The translations under genes and the position numbers were made by a program. A DNA stretch of 64,000 bases from Incurvaria masculella (Eukaryota > Arthropoda > Insecta > Lepidoptera > Incurvariidae): positions 10,000,001-10,064,000 of the forward strand of contig OX335647.2 of assembly GCA_946894095.1 (NCBI GenBank), in the 5' to 3' direction. Position 1 is the stretch's first letter; every line of letters starts with the position of its first letter. Under the pieces are notes generated by a model. The model did no database searches, was not told the origin of the DNA, and saw nothing but the letters and a program-made list of their open reading frames with translations. This document shows, one piece after another, positions 9,895 to 20,383 of this stretch.

Positions 9895-12800
9895 GTGAGT
9901 GTCGTGTCAATAATTCCGATTTCTGTGGTCGTGTCAGACCACGCCATCTTTGCGAATTCTAATGCACTGGTTTTGTAATGAAACAAACTAAAGCTTTGCA
10001 CAGTTTTAACCGTGCAAATTAAGTAAGATTGTACCTAAACAGACAATAGGCAATTCTTCTTCATCTTCTTTATAGAGAGGATCAAACCATATACTCATAG
10101 AGAGGACATATACTCATTGTCGTTTTTTCATGCATATTTAGGCTCAGGTAAAGGTACGCTTAAATTTCATTCAAATGCTTCAATCAAGATAAAGAGTGAC
10201 AGGGTTTGAACATTTCAATGCGACGTGGTTTTTAAGATTTTTTTTATTTCTTTGTGGACATTTTTAGGGTACCGTACCCAAAGGGTGCCCGCGGAACCCT
10301 ATTACTAAGCCACCGCTGTCCGTCCGTCCGTCAGTCCGTCCGTCCGTCACAGTGCCTCATCAACCGTAATAGGTAGGCAGCTGAAATTTTTACAGAGTGT
10401 GTTTTTATTTTGCCTCTATAACAACGAATAAGTAAAATAAAAAAATAATCACATATAAAATACGTGATTTTTTTGTGTTCAATCTTTTACGATGGTACGG
10501 AACCCTTCGTGTGCGAGTCCAACTCGAACTTGGCCGGTTTTTTGTAACTAGACAGAGATGGCTAATACCACACCCACAGTCATGATAAACCGCAGGAATT
10601 AGGTGCAAAGCCAGGACCACCTTCCCTTTATGAGCGCGGCTACGTTGAACTGGATGGTAAACAAGGACAATTTACGAAAGGGACCTACAGTTTTACATTA
10701 ATTCCGCAATAAGCTCGCATTCGTGAGGAAATGCACTTATCCAATTCAGAAAAAGAAAGAAAGTGGTTCATGACCGGGCGGGGATTCGAACCCAGACCTC
10801 TGACATGCAAGGCAATTCCTTGCGTCACTAAGCTACGAGCCACTTTAACGATATGATATAGATATTCTATCGTGTAGCTAACATTTTATTTATTCTCAAT
10901 TTTTTGCAGCTCAGTGTCACCTATTTGTTCACAATACATGTTTTCTCAAATGTTCTCTTATACAAGAAACAATGAAAAAGCTAGTTCTCTATTTCGCCCT
11001 CATTATATGGGATTTTCAATATCGCAAAATCGTTTTTCGCTTGTTCTTCGTTAGCATTTCAAATTAAATTTCTTTTTTTAAATTAAATCATTTGATTTTG
11101 GAATAACATGTATTTGACAAATGAAGGTTCCTTCCACTTTGGTGTAGCATGTCTACCAGATTTTAAAGCAAAATAAATTAATTGTATAATAACACCTATT
11201 AGATATCATATTATGTCATCTTCGAATGTAATAGTAAAGTGAAGTTTATTTTCAGCTTTGTGACAGCAATAGAGCTGTTGGGGAACCCAGCGGAGATGTA
11301 CACAGCGGGTGCCCAGTTCTGGATGATCTGCATCGCCTTCGTGTTGGTTGTTCCCATCACCAGCCATCTCTTTCTGCCTGTGTTCATGAGGTTGCGACTT
11401 ACCTCGTGCTACGAATATTTGGTGAGCATCACACTTATTGGAGAATACCACAAATAGGACAGAGGTAAAACGGATCGTTTTAAATTTTTATTTCAAATTA
11501 GTTTGCGAAAAATAGCAAGTTGTCTTCAAAATCGTAAGTCTGGACTGCACCATCAGTATTTTAGTTAGGGTTATTATAATTCTATCGTATTTCTTCTTCA
11601 GGCGAAAGATAAGGACGGAGATATATTAAAATGTTCACTAACCAGAGATGGTGTTTCCACCCTAACAACGTAATCATTTCGCGTCTATTCGCCGCTTCCA
11701 ATGCTGAACTTAGTTCATGTTTCCGCACTTCTTGAACGTAATTTTAGTTTGGTTAAAAATCCAGTTCCGTTATTTAAATAATAACATTAATTCCAGCTAT
11801 TTTAAGGTTAACTCACTACCGAACTCACTCGTACTTGAATGGGCCCCCTCCAACGGTCGTATCGCTTGTGACCTTATCGCTTTCAAACAATGACTGCTCG
11901 CCCCCGTGCTCGGGCGCCTGTAGAAATGGTGGAGGTTCTCTAGAAATGTAAATCGATTTCTAGGCGCCGCCATTCCGTTATAGACGACGCGCTCGGAGTA
12001 TGATTGGCAAGAAGTATAGCAACGTTCATATCAAAGTTATAAGTAGCCAGTCATCTCCTTAAATGTAACCATCCTTTAATTGTCGCGGATTTGAAAGATT
12101 CTAAATATGTTTTGTTGGTACCTTCTATTGAAATTAATTTCGATCTTTTCCAGGAAGTCCGATTTTGCAAGTCCGTTCGAGTCCTTGCAAGTGCTCTATA
12201 CATGCTGCAAATGATTCTGTATACTGCTGTTGCTGTATACGCACCGGCTCTAGCACTTTCCAAAGGTAAATACATAAATTAGTTGATTTAGTCAGCAATT
12301 CCTTATTGTTGCAACATATAATACTATATATTTTATAAGAAATATATAATATAACAAACAAATTTATATTTCTTCTTACAGTTACGGGGCTGCACACGTA
12401 TCTTGCCGTTACTTTGGTGTACGTCGTTTGCATATTTTATGCATCTCAGGTATTTATGAGTTACCTTTTATTTTGTATGAATAAAAAATAACATTTGCAT
12501 TATTTAAATGATAATTAAGCCTATAAAACTAAAAAAAAACGATTGCCGATATGTATTGGGATTTAGTAAATGCCAATTTCAGTCCGTTCCTTTTAGGACT
12601 TTTTTCGAAGAATCATAAACTTCTCGAACACGAAAAGAGGCATAAAAAAAAATATCCTGGAATTTCAAGGGCTTCAAAATGAGACAATTCTGGTTTCGAA
12701 AGGATTAAAATTGAGGGTCCACCCTTTCGGAGACGACATATTTTTTGGTGATTTCAGAATTTCGTTAGTCATTTGTCATATCGAGACTATTGTAGTGATA

Positions 12801-15800
12801 TTGTTTCATATTATAAGATAAGTAGGCTTTCTAAATGCATTAAAAAAATCTGACATTCTTTATGTTTGATTGAAGTGACCGCATCTTGGTAACCATATGT
12901 AACAAAAATATGGTTCTGTATTCCTTGAGATGAATAAATGTGTGCTTCACTTCGAGAATTAACGGTTAGTGTTTCACCACAGGGCGGGATGAAGGCGGTG
13001 ATCATGACCGACACCTTCCAGTCGGCGGTGCTCATCGGCTCCCTCGTTGCCGTGCTGCTGCTGGGCGCCGCCCAGGTGGGCGGATTCTCCGTCGTCTGGA
13101 GCTACGCCCGCAACACAGATCGCTTGCATGTTTTTAAGTAAGTGATAACGACAAATAATTAACTTTTTATGTTTTAATTTTAATTGTATTTAATTGTGAT
13201 TGTAAATGTTTAACGATTCCAAGTGTTCCCTACGTCATAAAGGAGGATTAATAAAAAATAAAAATAAAAAAATATATTTTATCGTCGTCTAATAAGGATA
13301 AGACAGCATGGTACCAAAAGCAACTAAACGTCAGATTTAATCACTCAATTGCATGTTCGCCCGGTGAATTAACTTAACATGGTTTACAATATGTGATTAG
13401 TTGCGTCAACACAATTGTTATACAATAAATAAAATCATGAGATTAGGGAATTACTAAATAATTGAAAATAAATATGTGATGTTGTCCGACAGCATGAACC
13501 CCGACCCAACGGTGCGGCACTCGTTTTGGTCCGTGGTGGTGGGTGGCACCATCTACTGGACCAGCATGTTCTGCGCCAACCAGGCCTCCGTGCAGAAGTA
13601 CATGTCTGTGGAGCGACTGTCGCAGGCCCGGGTCGCCCTGTGGGTGTCCGCCGTAGGGCTCATAGCCGTCTACACTGTCAACTTCCTCACAGGCGCGGTC
13701 CTGGCTGCGCACTACGCGCACTGTGATCCCATACAGGTACATATGTGCTACATGTCTGTGAAGCGACTATCGCTGGACCGGCAGTGCGATTACGAAGCGC
13801 AAAATGAGGTGTAGGTATATACTGCACCTACACCAAACTGACGTTAAACGGGCAGATATTGCATGCGAAAGACGTTAGTTTGGGGTAGGTGCCGCACTTA
13901 CACCTTATGTCGCGCTTCGTTATCGCACTATAACGTATATAACGTAAAAGTTTATTCGATTAAGGTACATGATTATCCGGAAAAAAATTAATTGAAATAC
14001 ATATAAATAGCAAAAAGTTAGTATAAAAAAGTACCGGAGGCATTAATTTAAATAGTACCCTGAGGAAAGGATTACAATTTCAGTAGTTGTTGCAAGTATT
14101 TGCGATTATCTAGTAAGCCAATATCAATATGTAGATATTTTTGTCAGTTTTTTACACAACAGTTGGTAAGCTCGGTCGGTTGAACTAATAATATTTGCAA
14201 ATATTTAAAATTATTTGAGGTTAGGCTCATGCAGTCCATAGTTCTTTTTTTCCATATAACTTGACATGGATTTCTGAAACCAAACCCACCGTAATGATAA
14301 TAGCCTGACACACCGTATTCCCGTAGGTGCCACGCCAGAAACTTCCTTTTACGAGTACGGCAGGCAAAAGAGTGCTGGCAGTCGGTTTCCCGCGCATCTT
14401 GGTAGTAACTAGTCTTTCCCACCGAGGTCGAGGACATTGCTATTTGGTAGTAAGTTATAACAATATGGAAGGCTCACTGTGCCGCTGTGCGATGCTCTGG
14501 CCACAGGCTGGCGAGATGAACCTGTCCGACACAGACCGTCTGCTACCTCTGTACGTTGTCCGGGAACTGGGCGCCATGCGAGGCGTGCCAGGGTTCTTCG
14601 TCGCCGGAATTTTCGCCGCCAGTCTCGGGTGAGAGATCTGCTTGACAACCACTATGAGTATGCGAAAAAGCACCTGGCTGGCCGGCATGGTTTTCGCAGC
14701 CCCCCTGAATGTTCGAAAACCCATGGGCGTCGTCGGGCACCTTGAGGTCCTGGCGTACGCCATATGTCGCGCTTAACATACAAAAATGAATCTGCCGTAC
14801 ACTTGATATGTGGTCAATACTATGTATGGTATTGGAGTCGTTTCACTTTGTCTTGAAATACATAATGAATGGCTTTTAAACCTTAAGCCGATTCAGTTTT
14901 TTTTTATTGTAATCCCAACAAAAAAAACGTTCATGGTTTCCTCCTGATTTTAAAATATCACTTCAATATTGGCACCACGCCTTTTGTATTGAGCTGTTAT
15001 TGTTTTATTTAATTTGCCTCAAAAGCACTACAGAGCAACCGAAACGACGAAGTCTTACAGAAGACTACATCTCAGGTTAAATTTCAGACCTCAAATTGAA
15101 TCTGACGAGATGTAATTCAGCTCATACCTACCAATGAAATCAAATAGGCGGAGGTTGATGCCAGGGTAAAGCCTGGTTTTAAAGCGAGCGAATTGACTCG
15201 CATTCTAGGTGTGTTGCTCTAATTTTATTCTTGCCCAGGCGTTAGTGGTAAAGTTTTTTGGCATATAAATTATAACAATTAACATCATTACCATATTTTT
15301 TCAGAACCGTGGCATCTGCACTAAACTCTCTGGCTGCCATCGCTTGTCAAGACTTGGCAAATGGGCTGTTTGGCATTACACTACCTGAAGAAAAAGGAGC
15401 TTACGTAAGAATATTGTATAACTTCTACTCCGGCAAACAATAAGCAATGTTTCAACTATTTAATTTATTTACACTATTAATACGCTCTCCTCCACGGCAG
15501 AAGACGTCGCGTTCGGTCTCTTCTCACTCGGCATGCTGTTACTCTAGGAAAATCTGAGGTTTAATGTGGCGTTGTCGTTGCCAGATAGCACGTTGGGTCT
15601 GCCTCGCGTGCGGCGGCGTGTCCTTCGCGCTGGTATTCGTGGTGGAGCAGCTGGGGCCCGTGCTGCAGCTGGCGCTCTCCTTCAACGGCATGGCGGGAGG
15701 CGTCGCGCTCGGTCTCTTCTCGCTCGGCATGCTGTTCCCCTGGGCTAACTCGAAGGTTTTAAACAGATATTACTTTTTTATTATAATAGTTTGCGATATC

Positions 15801-18800
15801 TACCAAAGAGGGAACTTTTTTCTGGAATATTATATGGTGGGCTTATTATGATCATAGAGTCCTCTGTCACATTTCATGAACCTACAGTAGAATAAGTCCG
15901 ATTATAGAAAAAGTTGTCATCATAAAACCTATTTACCGAAGCCTTAGCTTCTGTAATCGTTGATGATTTTCAAATAAAATTGAGTACAAATAATAGTATC
16001 AATTCGACAATGATGTAGATGCATTTTTCATCGAGAAGTCGGATTTGGCCTGTGACATTTACAAAAACGATCACAGGGTGCGGTGGCGGGCAGCGCGGCG
16101 GGACTGGCGCTCGTGGTGGTGGCGGGAGGGGGCGCCCAGCTGGCACAGCTGGCGGTGCGCCCGCTGCCTACCTCCATTGAAGGCTGCGAGGGCACACTCA
16201 ATCGGACCAACTTTCCAGCGGCAAGCTTGATGTGCGATGTTGTCATAAATACAAAATCGAATGTACTAGCATAATAAATAACTTGTACGAAAGGTATTCC
16301 CTTCCTCTGTGAGTCCTTGAATGTTTAGTTGATCTCGAACCACTATTCAACTACTTTTATGTCGGATACCCTACAGAAATTAAGTTTTACGATTTTTTCC
16401 GTTTTTCTGTGAGTACCAATACGATTAATTCGGACTAGGATAAAGAGCTTCGAGAGATATGTCACAATAAAATATGCACACAGTCCCAATCGGAGGAACA
16501 TCTGCAAATAAATCCACTTCAATAAAACCGACTTTTGGATTAACATAATTTAATCATCATAAAACAGATGAGAGTCATTTTATAATTATATCTTAAAACA
16601 GCGATATTTTAGGTATCTAGTCTAGACAAATATACGGTTGAAGTTTCATTTCAAATCTTAGTAAGTTTCTATGATAAGAAACCAATTATACATTTTTACA
16701 TTGTCAGTTTTTCGATAGTTTGAATTGCATACACTGCCGGCACAGTGGCGGCGGACCCGATCCAGTCGCCGATCGGTAATGTGGGTGTTACGTTGCAGTA
16801 ACGCCGAAGAGAGCGACGTATTCTGGCTGTTCCGGCTGTCGTACCTGTGGTACTCGGCGCTGGGATGCGTGGGCACGGTGGTGGTGGGGCTGGCGGTATC
16901 GGTGGCAACCGGCGCCACGGACCCTACGCAGCTGCCGGTCGACCTGCTCGCGCCGCCCGTCGTCTCACTGCTCAACTCGCTGCCAGAACGGCTAAAGGTA
17001 GAAAAGTATATATAAATAGGACTATAAGTCCTATTCTTGGAATCCCGTGCTTAGGTATCAGGAATGGAATTTAACAGCGGTTGCCAAATATACTTTCTTG
17101 ACGGAAAGATTCCAGAGCACGTTATTTCAATGATTCAAGGTTTTCGGACAACGGCTATAAAAGCAATTTTATCGACTGAACTAATCCTGATTCCTGAAAA
17201 TTCAATTCCAAGAATATGCCAACATTAATATACATTCATAAATATGTATGTTCGTAAATATGTATATTTTGTCGGCTCTGTTGGACTTCGGCTCTTATAG
17301 ATGCACATAAATCGATTTTCAGTCATCATTCGACTTATGAGCATCCTAGAACAATAAATCATCATCACTCACCAGTCCAACGCCCGAATCGGGTTGGTTT
17401 TAAAACAGCAATCAAAAGTCTAACGCCCGAATCGGGTTAGTTTTACAACAGCAGTCAACTTTCCAAGCCCGATTTGGGTCGATCATTTCTGGATTGAAAA
17501 AATATGCTTAACCGCCGTGGAAAGAGGAGAAACGCATTTCCGTCCGAAACTCGCTGCGCTGTGAACGACAATTGTTCTCCCTTCGTGTTTGTACTTTCTG
17601 TTGTGTAGGCGCCATCTTTGTTGCAACAAATCATTGGTCACAACAATGACTCGTGCGCACTAAGCAGAGGTGTTATAAGTGTTTGAAGTGCTCGGATTTC
17701 AATGGAGTGATGAGTCTGAACAGTCTAACCTAAGATAAAATAACCGTGGCTTTAGAAACAAAATATCCAATAATACGCGGTGTATGGTCGAATTTCGCGT
17801 GGCTTGTCTTTGTTGGCGGGAATCTTCCAAAATACAATTAAAAAACCTCCAAACCAGTATTAATCTTGAAAAAACGTCGAAATGAAATCGTGAAGAATAA
17901 TGGAACTACTTATATTATTGTTATCTGCGCTCATTTTTGGACTTTTACGAAATTAGCACCGTGATTTTTTTTATATTATTGATATAGGTATGCATAACTT
18001 GATTTTTTTTATTGCTGCACATGTATTTGCTTCAAAATTCGTTACCTTTATTAAGTAGATAGTATTGTCAATATTTGTTTTCAACTATTTTCGCGGGTTT
18101 CTTTGAAACAATCACTTCTAAGCTGTGCTTCTAAGAAAAACTATAAAATGAAGAACCCAAAAAAGGTGATCTAACGCAGCACTTAGCACATTCTCATATA
18201 TGCACTTGCAATACAAAAAAATTTAGGCAACTTAAAAGATAGATCTTAAGGTGGCCCAACCCGGCGGGACTAACTCATTCGCGGGCCCGGTACAAAACCG
18301 TGCTGTTGCGCTCTGGGACCTTCTCTGTTTCAAAGAAAAAGACAGGCTCCCTGATGAGGAAGATGCAACATGTCCACATAAAAGACAATGTGCGTAGTGT
18401 ATGATTTGGTAAGATTTACGAAAATTTTAATTACAAAACGACTTATAGCTAAAATTAAACCACGACCTCTGTAGTCAAAAATCTAACAAAAACCAAATAG
18501 ATTATAAATCTTGATTAAATAAGCTATGTCTGATGACTAATCTTTTTGAGATTTTCTTACTTTATCATTGCGTAATCCACCTCCAAAGTTATTGTATAAA
18601 ACGCGCGAAAAATTCGAACTTTCGGACCTTATAACTAAGAAACCAAACACAATTTTACAATGCCATCGGTCATCAGACATCTAGTTCGATCAAATAAAGC
18701 TATTTTGAGCAAAACTTGGGATCTCTGACAAGAAATATGGGCGTGATCTTCTTTCCCCGTTTGTATGGGGAGATGAGCGGGATGGGCCACCTTAACAGAT

Positions 18801-19503
18801 CCAGCGTTTTCCCTCCAAAACATTTGGACCTTAATTGGGCGTGAAACGTGTGGCGTTTACATTCAGTGGTGTTACTTTTATTGGGCGTGAAACGCTGTCT
18901 GCTGACTGCTGCCGCTCCGGTGTTCGTTGGACTAGTGACTTTTTTACATGGGTGACTACCGTTATGATATTAGCCCAATACTCCACATTCCTGAAGGAAT
19001 TAGGTGCCGTGCCAGGAGCTTCCCTTTACGAGCATAGCTATAATAAACTGGATGGAAAACACGGTAAATTTTCCATTGCTGCTTCGACCATAGTTTCATC
19101 CAATGCGGTGGTACCAACCGGACATTTCATAGTGGCGCCCTGCCGATCGATTCAGTCCGCCTAAAACAGCATTTTCGCAATTAAGTGCATCATTATGTCA
19201 TAGATGGTGCTGCTCGTAATAGTATAATAGTAACACGGCGCATTGTTATTGCAGAAGCCACTGCGGATATCGCGGCGGATGGGTTCGGAGCGCCGCCGCA
19301 GCTCCAGCGTGAGGCCGCCCGGGCTCGCCGACGACAAGGACTTGCGGCGACGGCGCCGCCTCTCGCAGATGGCCGGCGGAGTGTTCTACAGCGACGCGCC
19401 GGCGGCGACCACGCCCAGCCCGACGCTCGGCCGCGACAACCTCGCGCTCGGGCTGGACTCCGAGAAACCGCAGCTGGCGCTTAACCACAACACGGCGCTC
19501 TGA
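9641..19503 (+). CDS. SLC5-family sodium/solute symporter (sodium-coupled monocarboxylate or multivitamin transporter-like), 12 exons
   Basis: Coding exons: 9641-9894, 11256-11421, 12154-12265, 12382-12449, 12983-13137, 13493-13736, 14507-14628, 15305-15404, 15585-15755, 16077-16231, 16799-16997 and 19255-19503. They total 1995 nt, that is 664 codons plus stop, with phase kept at all eleven junctions. The family moves small organic anions or vitamins into cells with Na+ across the plasma membrane. Visible hallmarks: DDFLLGG near residues 64-70, [10 protein letters not shown] early in exon 2, [13 protein letters not shown] (exon 3), [14 protein letters not shown] (exon 5), [11 protein letters not shown] (exon 6), [13 protein letters not shown] (exon 8) and a [15 protein letters not shown] helix (exon 9). 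The C-terminal tail is basic with RRRSSS and RRRRR runs and looks cytoplasmic. Length fits the SLC5A5/6/8/12 group (about 600-660 aa). The exact substrate cannot be read from sequence. Possible AATAAA at 19831-19836. Confidence 0.93.
10262..10543 (+). repeat. CCGT-type 'GGTTCCGTAC' repeat, short copy
   Basis: TTTTTAGGGTACCGTACCC at the left, a short CCGT array with one CAGT interruption (10318-10347) and TACGGAACCCTTCGTGTG ... TTGGCCGGTTTTTT at the right. Confidence 0.8.
10545..10700 (+). repeat. Dispersed repeat family D copy
   Basis: Contains GATGGCTAATACCACACC, CAGTCATGATAA, GGAATTAGGTGC, CCAGGACCACCTTCCCTTTA and AACTGGATGGTAAAC, shared with 18945-19140 and 3690-3915. Confidence 0.65.
10740..10846 (-). 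mobile_element. tRNA-derived SINE
   Basis: On the minus strand: AAGTGGCTCGTAGCTTAGTG (tRNA box A-like TAGCTTAGTG), then GGGTTCGAATCCCCGCC (box B). It is not a tRNA gene: no full cloverleaf or matching acceptor arms. The same family is at 63912-64000 on the plus strand. Confidence 0.8.
11256..11421 (+). CDS. Transporter exon 2 (residues 85-140)
   Basis: Acceptor TTTTCAG ends at 11255; the codon split AG|C gives Ser. It encodes the family motif [10 protein letters not shown] and a helix around [20 protein letters not shown], ending with the YEYL motif. Donor GTGAGC follows; phase 0. Confidence 0.9.
12154..12265 (+). CDS. Transporter exon 3 (residues 141-177)
   Basis: Acceptor CTTTTCCAG; the coding text includes [20 protein letters not shown], a helix very typical of SLC5 proteins. 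Donor GTAAAT after 12265; phase 1. Confidence 0.92.
12382..12449 (+). CDS. Transporter exon 4 (residues 178-200)
   Basis: Acceptor TTCTTCTTACAG. Short exon encoding [20 protein letters not shown], a membrane helix. Donor GTATTT; phase 0. It lies inside no long ORF and is recognised from splice sites, frame continuity and family similarity. Confidence 0.88.
12983..13137 (+). CDS. Transporter exon 5 (residues 201-251)
   Basis: Acceptor TTTCACCACAG. Encodes [20 protein letters not shown], one of the most conserved SLC5 stretches, then a helix rich in Val/Leu/Ala. Donor GTAAGT; phase 2. Confidence 0.93.
13493..13736 (+). CDS. Transporter exon 6 (residues 252-333)
   Basis: Acceptor GTCCGACAG. 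Encodes [18 protein letters not shown] and [11 protein letters not shown], both standard SLC5 motifs, then a hydrophobic helix. Donor GTACAT. A decayed copy of part of this exon sits 13 bp into the following intron (13749-13781). Confidence 0.92.
13749..13781 (+). pseudogene. Duplicated fragment of transporter exon 6
   Basis: The 33 bases starting TACATGTCTGTGAAGCGACT match exon bases 13599-13631 with four mismatches. It begins 13 bp after the exon 6 donor and runs straight into the MITE at 13779. It has no splice sites of its own. Confidence 0.8.
13779..13935. mobile_element. MITE with GTGCGATTACGAAGCGC terminal inverted repeats
   Basis: Left end CAGTGCGATTACGAAGCGCA is inverted at the right end as GCGCTTCGTTATCGCACT; inner arms GAGGTGTAGGT/TAGGTGCCGC...ACACCTTA are also inverted. 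A related copy occurs at 63385-63531, with an extra terminus at 63584-63605. Confidence 0.75.
14245..14460 (+). repeat. Dispersed repeat family D copy in transporter intron 6
   Basis: CATATAACTTGACATGGATT, CGTAATGATAATAGCC, CACACCGTATTCC, GGTGCCACGCCAGAAACTTC and ACGAGTACGG follow the order seen in the copies at 10545 and 18945. It ends shortly before the exon 7 acceptor. Confidence 0.6.
14507..14628 (+). CDS. Transporter exon 7 (residues 334-373)
   Basis: Acceptor CTGGCCACAG. Encodes [11 protein letters not shown] and [16 protein letters not shown], aligning with the family text around PGLPGLFVAGVFSGSLS. Donor GTGAGA after 14628; phase 2. Confidence 0.9.
14636..14780 (+). mobile_element. 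LINE 3' end fragment in transporter intron 7
   Basis: Text such as AAGCACCTGGCTGGCCGGCA, CCCATGGGCGTCGTCGGGCA and CGCCATATGTCGCGCTTAA matches the end of the LINE at 55630-55925. Related pieces: 20166-20240 (-), 40576-40672 (-) and 29255-29312. Confidence 0.75.
15305..15404 (+). CDS. Transporter exon 8 (residues 374-407)
   Basis: Acceptor TTTTTTCAG. Codon GG|A restores Gly; encodes [18 protein letters not shown], equivalent to the TVSSGLNSLAAV motif of relatives. Donor GTAAGA; phase 0. Confidence 0.92.
15482..15548 (+). pseudogene. Decayed duplicate of part of transporter exon 9
   Basis: Aligns with exon bases 15671-15742: CGCTCTCC..., GACGTCGCGTTCGGTCTCTT and CACTCGGCATGCTGTT. It has small deletions and ends in an in-frame TAG where the exon has CCCTGG. 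It lies about 40 bp before the real exon 9 acceptor and has no acceptor. Confidence 0.85.
15585..15755 (+). CDS. Transporter exon 9 (residues 408-464)
   Basis: Acceptor GTCGTTGCCAG. Encodes two helices including [13 protein letters not shown] and [17 protein letters not shown]. Donor GTTTTA is weak but the frame requires it. A broken copy of this exon's middle lies just upstream at 15482-15548. Confidence 0.9.
16077..16231 (+). CDS. Transporter exon 10 (residues 465-515)
   Basis: Acceptor GATCACAG. Encodes a helix rich in Gly/Ala/Val, then an extracellular loop with Cys and a potential N-glycosylation site (NRT). The donor is inferred: GTGCGA after 16231 leaves phase 2, which exon 11 needs. 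A GC donor (GCAAGC at 16221) would break the frame. Confidence 0.75.
16799..16997 (+). CDS. Transporter exon 11 (residues 516-582)
   Basis: Acceptor ACGTTGCAG. Encodes [18 protein letters not shown], matching the conserved RLSYMWYSAIGC region of relatives, and the last membrane helix. Donor GTAGAA after 16997; phase 0. Confidence 0.93.
17026..17217. repeat. Small inverted-repeat element
   Basis: TATTCTTGGAAT at the left is inverted as ATTCCAAGAATA at the right; inner ATCAGGAAT/ATTCCTGA are also inverted. About 190 bp. Confidence 0.5.
17374..17480. repeat. Tandem repeat, about 50 bp unit, 2-3 copies
   Basis: CCAACGCCCGAATCGGGTTG, CTAACGCCCGAATCGGGTTA and a decayed third CCAAGCCCGATTTGGGTCGA. 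Each unit contains the small palindrome CCCGAATCGGG. Confidence 0.8.
18246..18795 (+). mobile_element. TTAA-bounded non-autonomous DNA transposon, copy 2 (550 bp)
   Basis: TTAAGGTGGCCCAACCCGGC at the left; GGGATGGGCCACCTTAA at the right. TTAA at both ends. Same interior as the other copies. Confidence 0.93.
18945..19140 (+). repeat. Dispersed repeat family D copy
   Basis: Includes TACCGTTATGATATTAGCCC, CCACATTCCTGAAGGAATTA, GTGCCAGGAGCTTCCCTTTA, AACTGGATGGAAAACACGG and CATCCAATGCGGTGGTACCA. The ORF spanning it is not conserved between copies. Confidence 0.65.
19255..19503 (+). CDS. Transporter exon 12 (C-terminal tail, residues 583-664)
   Basis: Acceptor TTATTGCAG. Encodes a hydrophilic, strongly basic tail ([18 protein letters not shown]) that contains possible basophilic kinase sites, then TGA at 19501-19503. 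GC content is much higher than in the flanks. The tail is variable across the family, so this exon rests on splice site, phase and open frame. Confidence 0.85.
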   Translation, partial: KPLRISRRMGSERRRSSSVRPPGLADDKDLRRRRRLSQMAGGVFYSDAPAATTPSPTLGRDNLALGLDSEKPQLALNHNTAL

Positions 19504-20165
19504 GTGTACACCTCGTTGGGGTGCATGACAAACGTGTTGCATTGAATGCATCAATTGGGCCTGGTGCTCATCAGAGTGAATTGTAGGCTTACCATGTTGC
19601 CTCGTTGTTGAGTCATGTGTGTTAGTGTAAAAAAATATCGAATGTATTGGAGTGCACGGTCGTTTACTTTCATGTCGTACTAACAGATTTGTGCAAAGGA
19701 AATAATAAGAATATCCCGAAAATTCCGAATCCTGCTTTCGACGAATATCACGACCAAACCATTTTCCAGATTATTTTCAAAATCTGATTACAATGCTTCA
19801 AATGTAGATGTCGCTGAAATTCAAATTAATAATAAAAAAAAACTTAAATTTGATCTGCTTCGTTTGATATGAACACCAAGTTGACGCAGATCCTCTTCTG
19901 CAGATTCCGACATTGCATTCTTCAAACACTATAATATAAAGAGGTAATGTTTGGCTGTTTGTTTTTTATTTGTTGTACAGGATAATCTTTAAAACTACTG
20001 AACCGATTTTAAAAATTATTTCACCAATTAAATGTTACATTATTATGCTATATTATGATCATTTTTCCTATATTTATAAACGAAGTCGGGAAAAATATCG
20101 TTGCTTGGCGGCTTCATCGGCGTATGCTGCCCAAATGGTTTCAGATATGTGCGATTGAATTTATT
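19504..20165. other. Transporter 3' UTR and AT-rich flank
   Basis: The first 330 bp after the stop are probably 3' UTR, ending near AATAAA at 19831-19836. Nothing further seen. Confidence 0.5.
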
Positions 20166-20240
20166 TTTATGTTAAGCGCGGCATATGACATACGTCAGGA
20201 CCTATTGAGATGCCCGAGGACGCCCATGGGCATTTAAACT
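20166..20240 (-). mobile_element. LINE 3' end fragment
   Basis: Reverse complement of the tail at 14700-14775: GCGCGGCATATGACATACGT, GACGCCCATGGGCATTT. Confidence 0.6.
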
Positions 20241-20252
20241 TTCAGTTACATC

Positions 20253-20318
20253 TTGGGAAACACTGGTCGTAGACCCACTCAACGTCAACGCCCCGACAAG
20301 ATTAGATCTACCCTAAAA
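20253..20318 (+). repeat. Single relative of the 100-bp array unit of 37 kb
   Basis: CTTGGGAAACACTGGTCGTA followed by GACCCACTCAA..AACGCCCCGAC. The same words in the same order occur in each unit of the array at 36995-38013, with a short internal deletion here. Confidence 0.75.
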
Positions 20319-20383
20319 ATCGGTAGGGGAGCAGTTTTTGAGAATTCTAAGAAAGTTGATTTACGAAAACGAGATATTTTTTC

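Larger units (their letters stand above)
9895..11255. other. Transporter intron 1 with nested repeats
   Basis: Holds a CCGT-type repeat (10262-10543), a family D repeat (10545-10700) and a minus-strand SINE (10740-10846). The rest is AT-rich without recognisable content. Confidence 0.7.
16998..19254. other. Transporter intron 11 with repeats
   Basis: The largest intron of the gene. It holds an inverted-repeat element (17026-17217), a roughly 50-bp tandem repeat (17374-17480), a 550-bp TTAA transposon (18246-18795) and a family D copy (18945-19140). The remainder is AT-rich with no exon-like text. Confidence 0.7.

Noticed and set aside
10740..10846. Possible tRNA gene (box A and box B present)
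   Set aside because: No cloverleaf or acceptor stem; a second copy with similar flanks at 63912 shows a SINE.
16221..16231. GC-AG intron donor at the end of transporter exon 10
   Set aside because: GCAAGC is a plausible GC donor, but it leaves phase 0 while exon 11 needs phase 2; the GTGCGA donor at 16232 fits.
18835..19164. 109-codon ORF before transporter exon 12
   Set aside because: Falls in a family D dispersed repeat. Other copies carry different frames.
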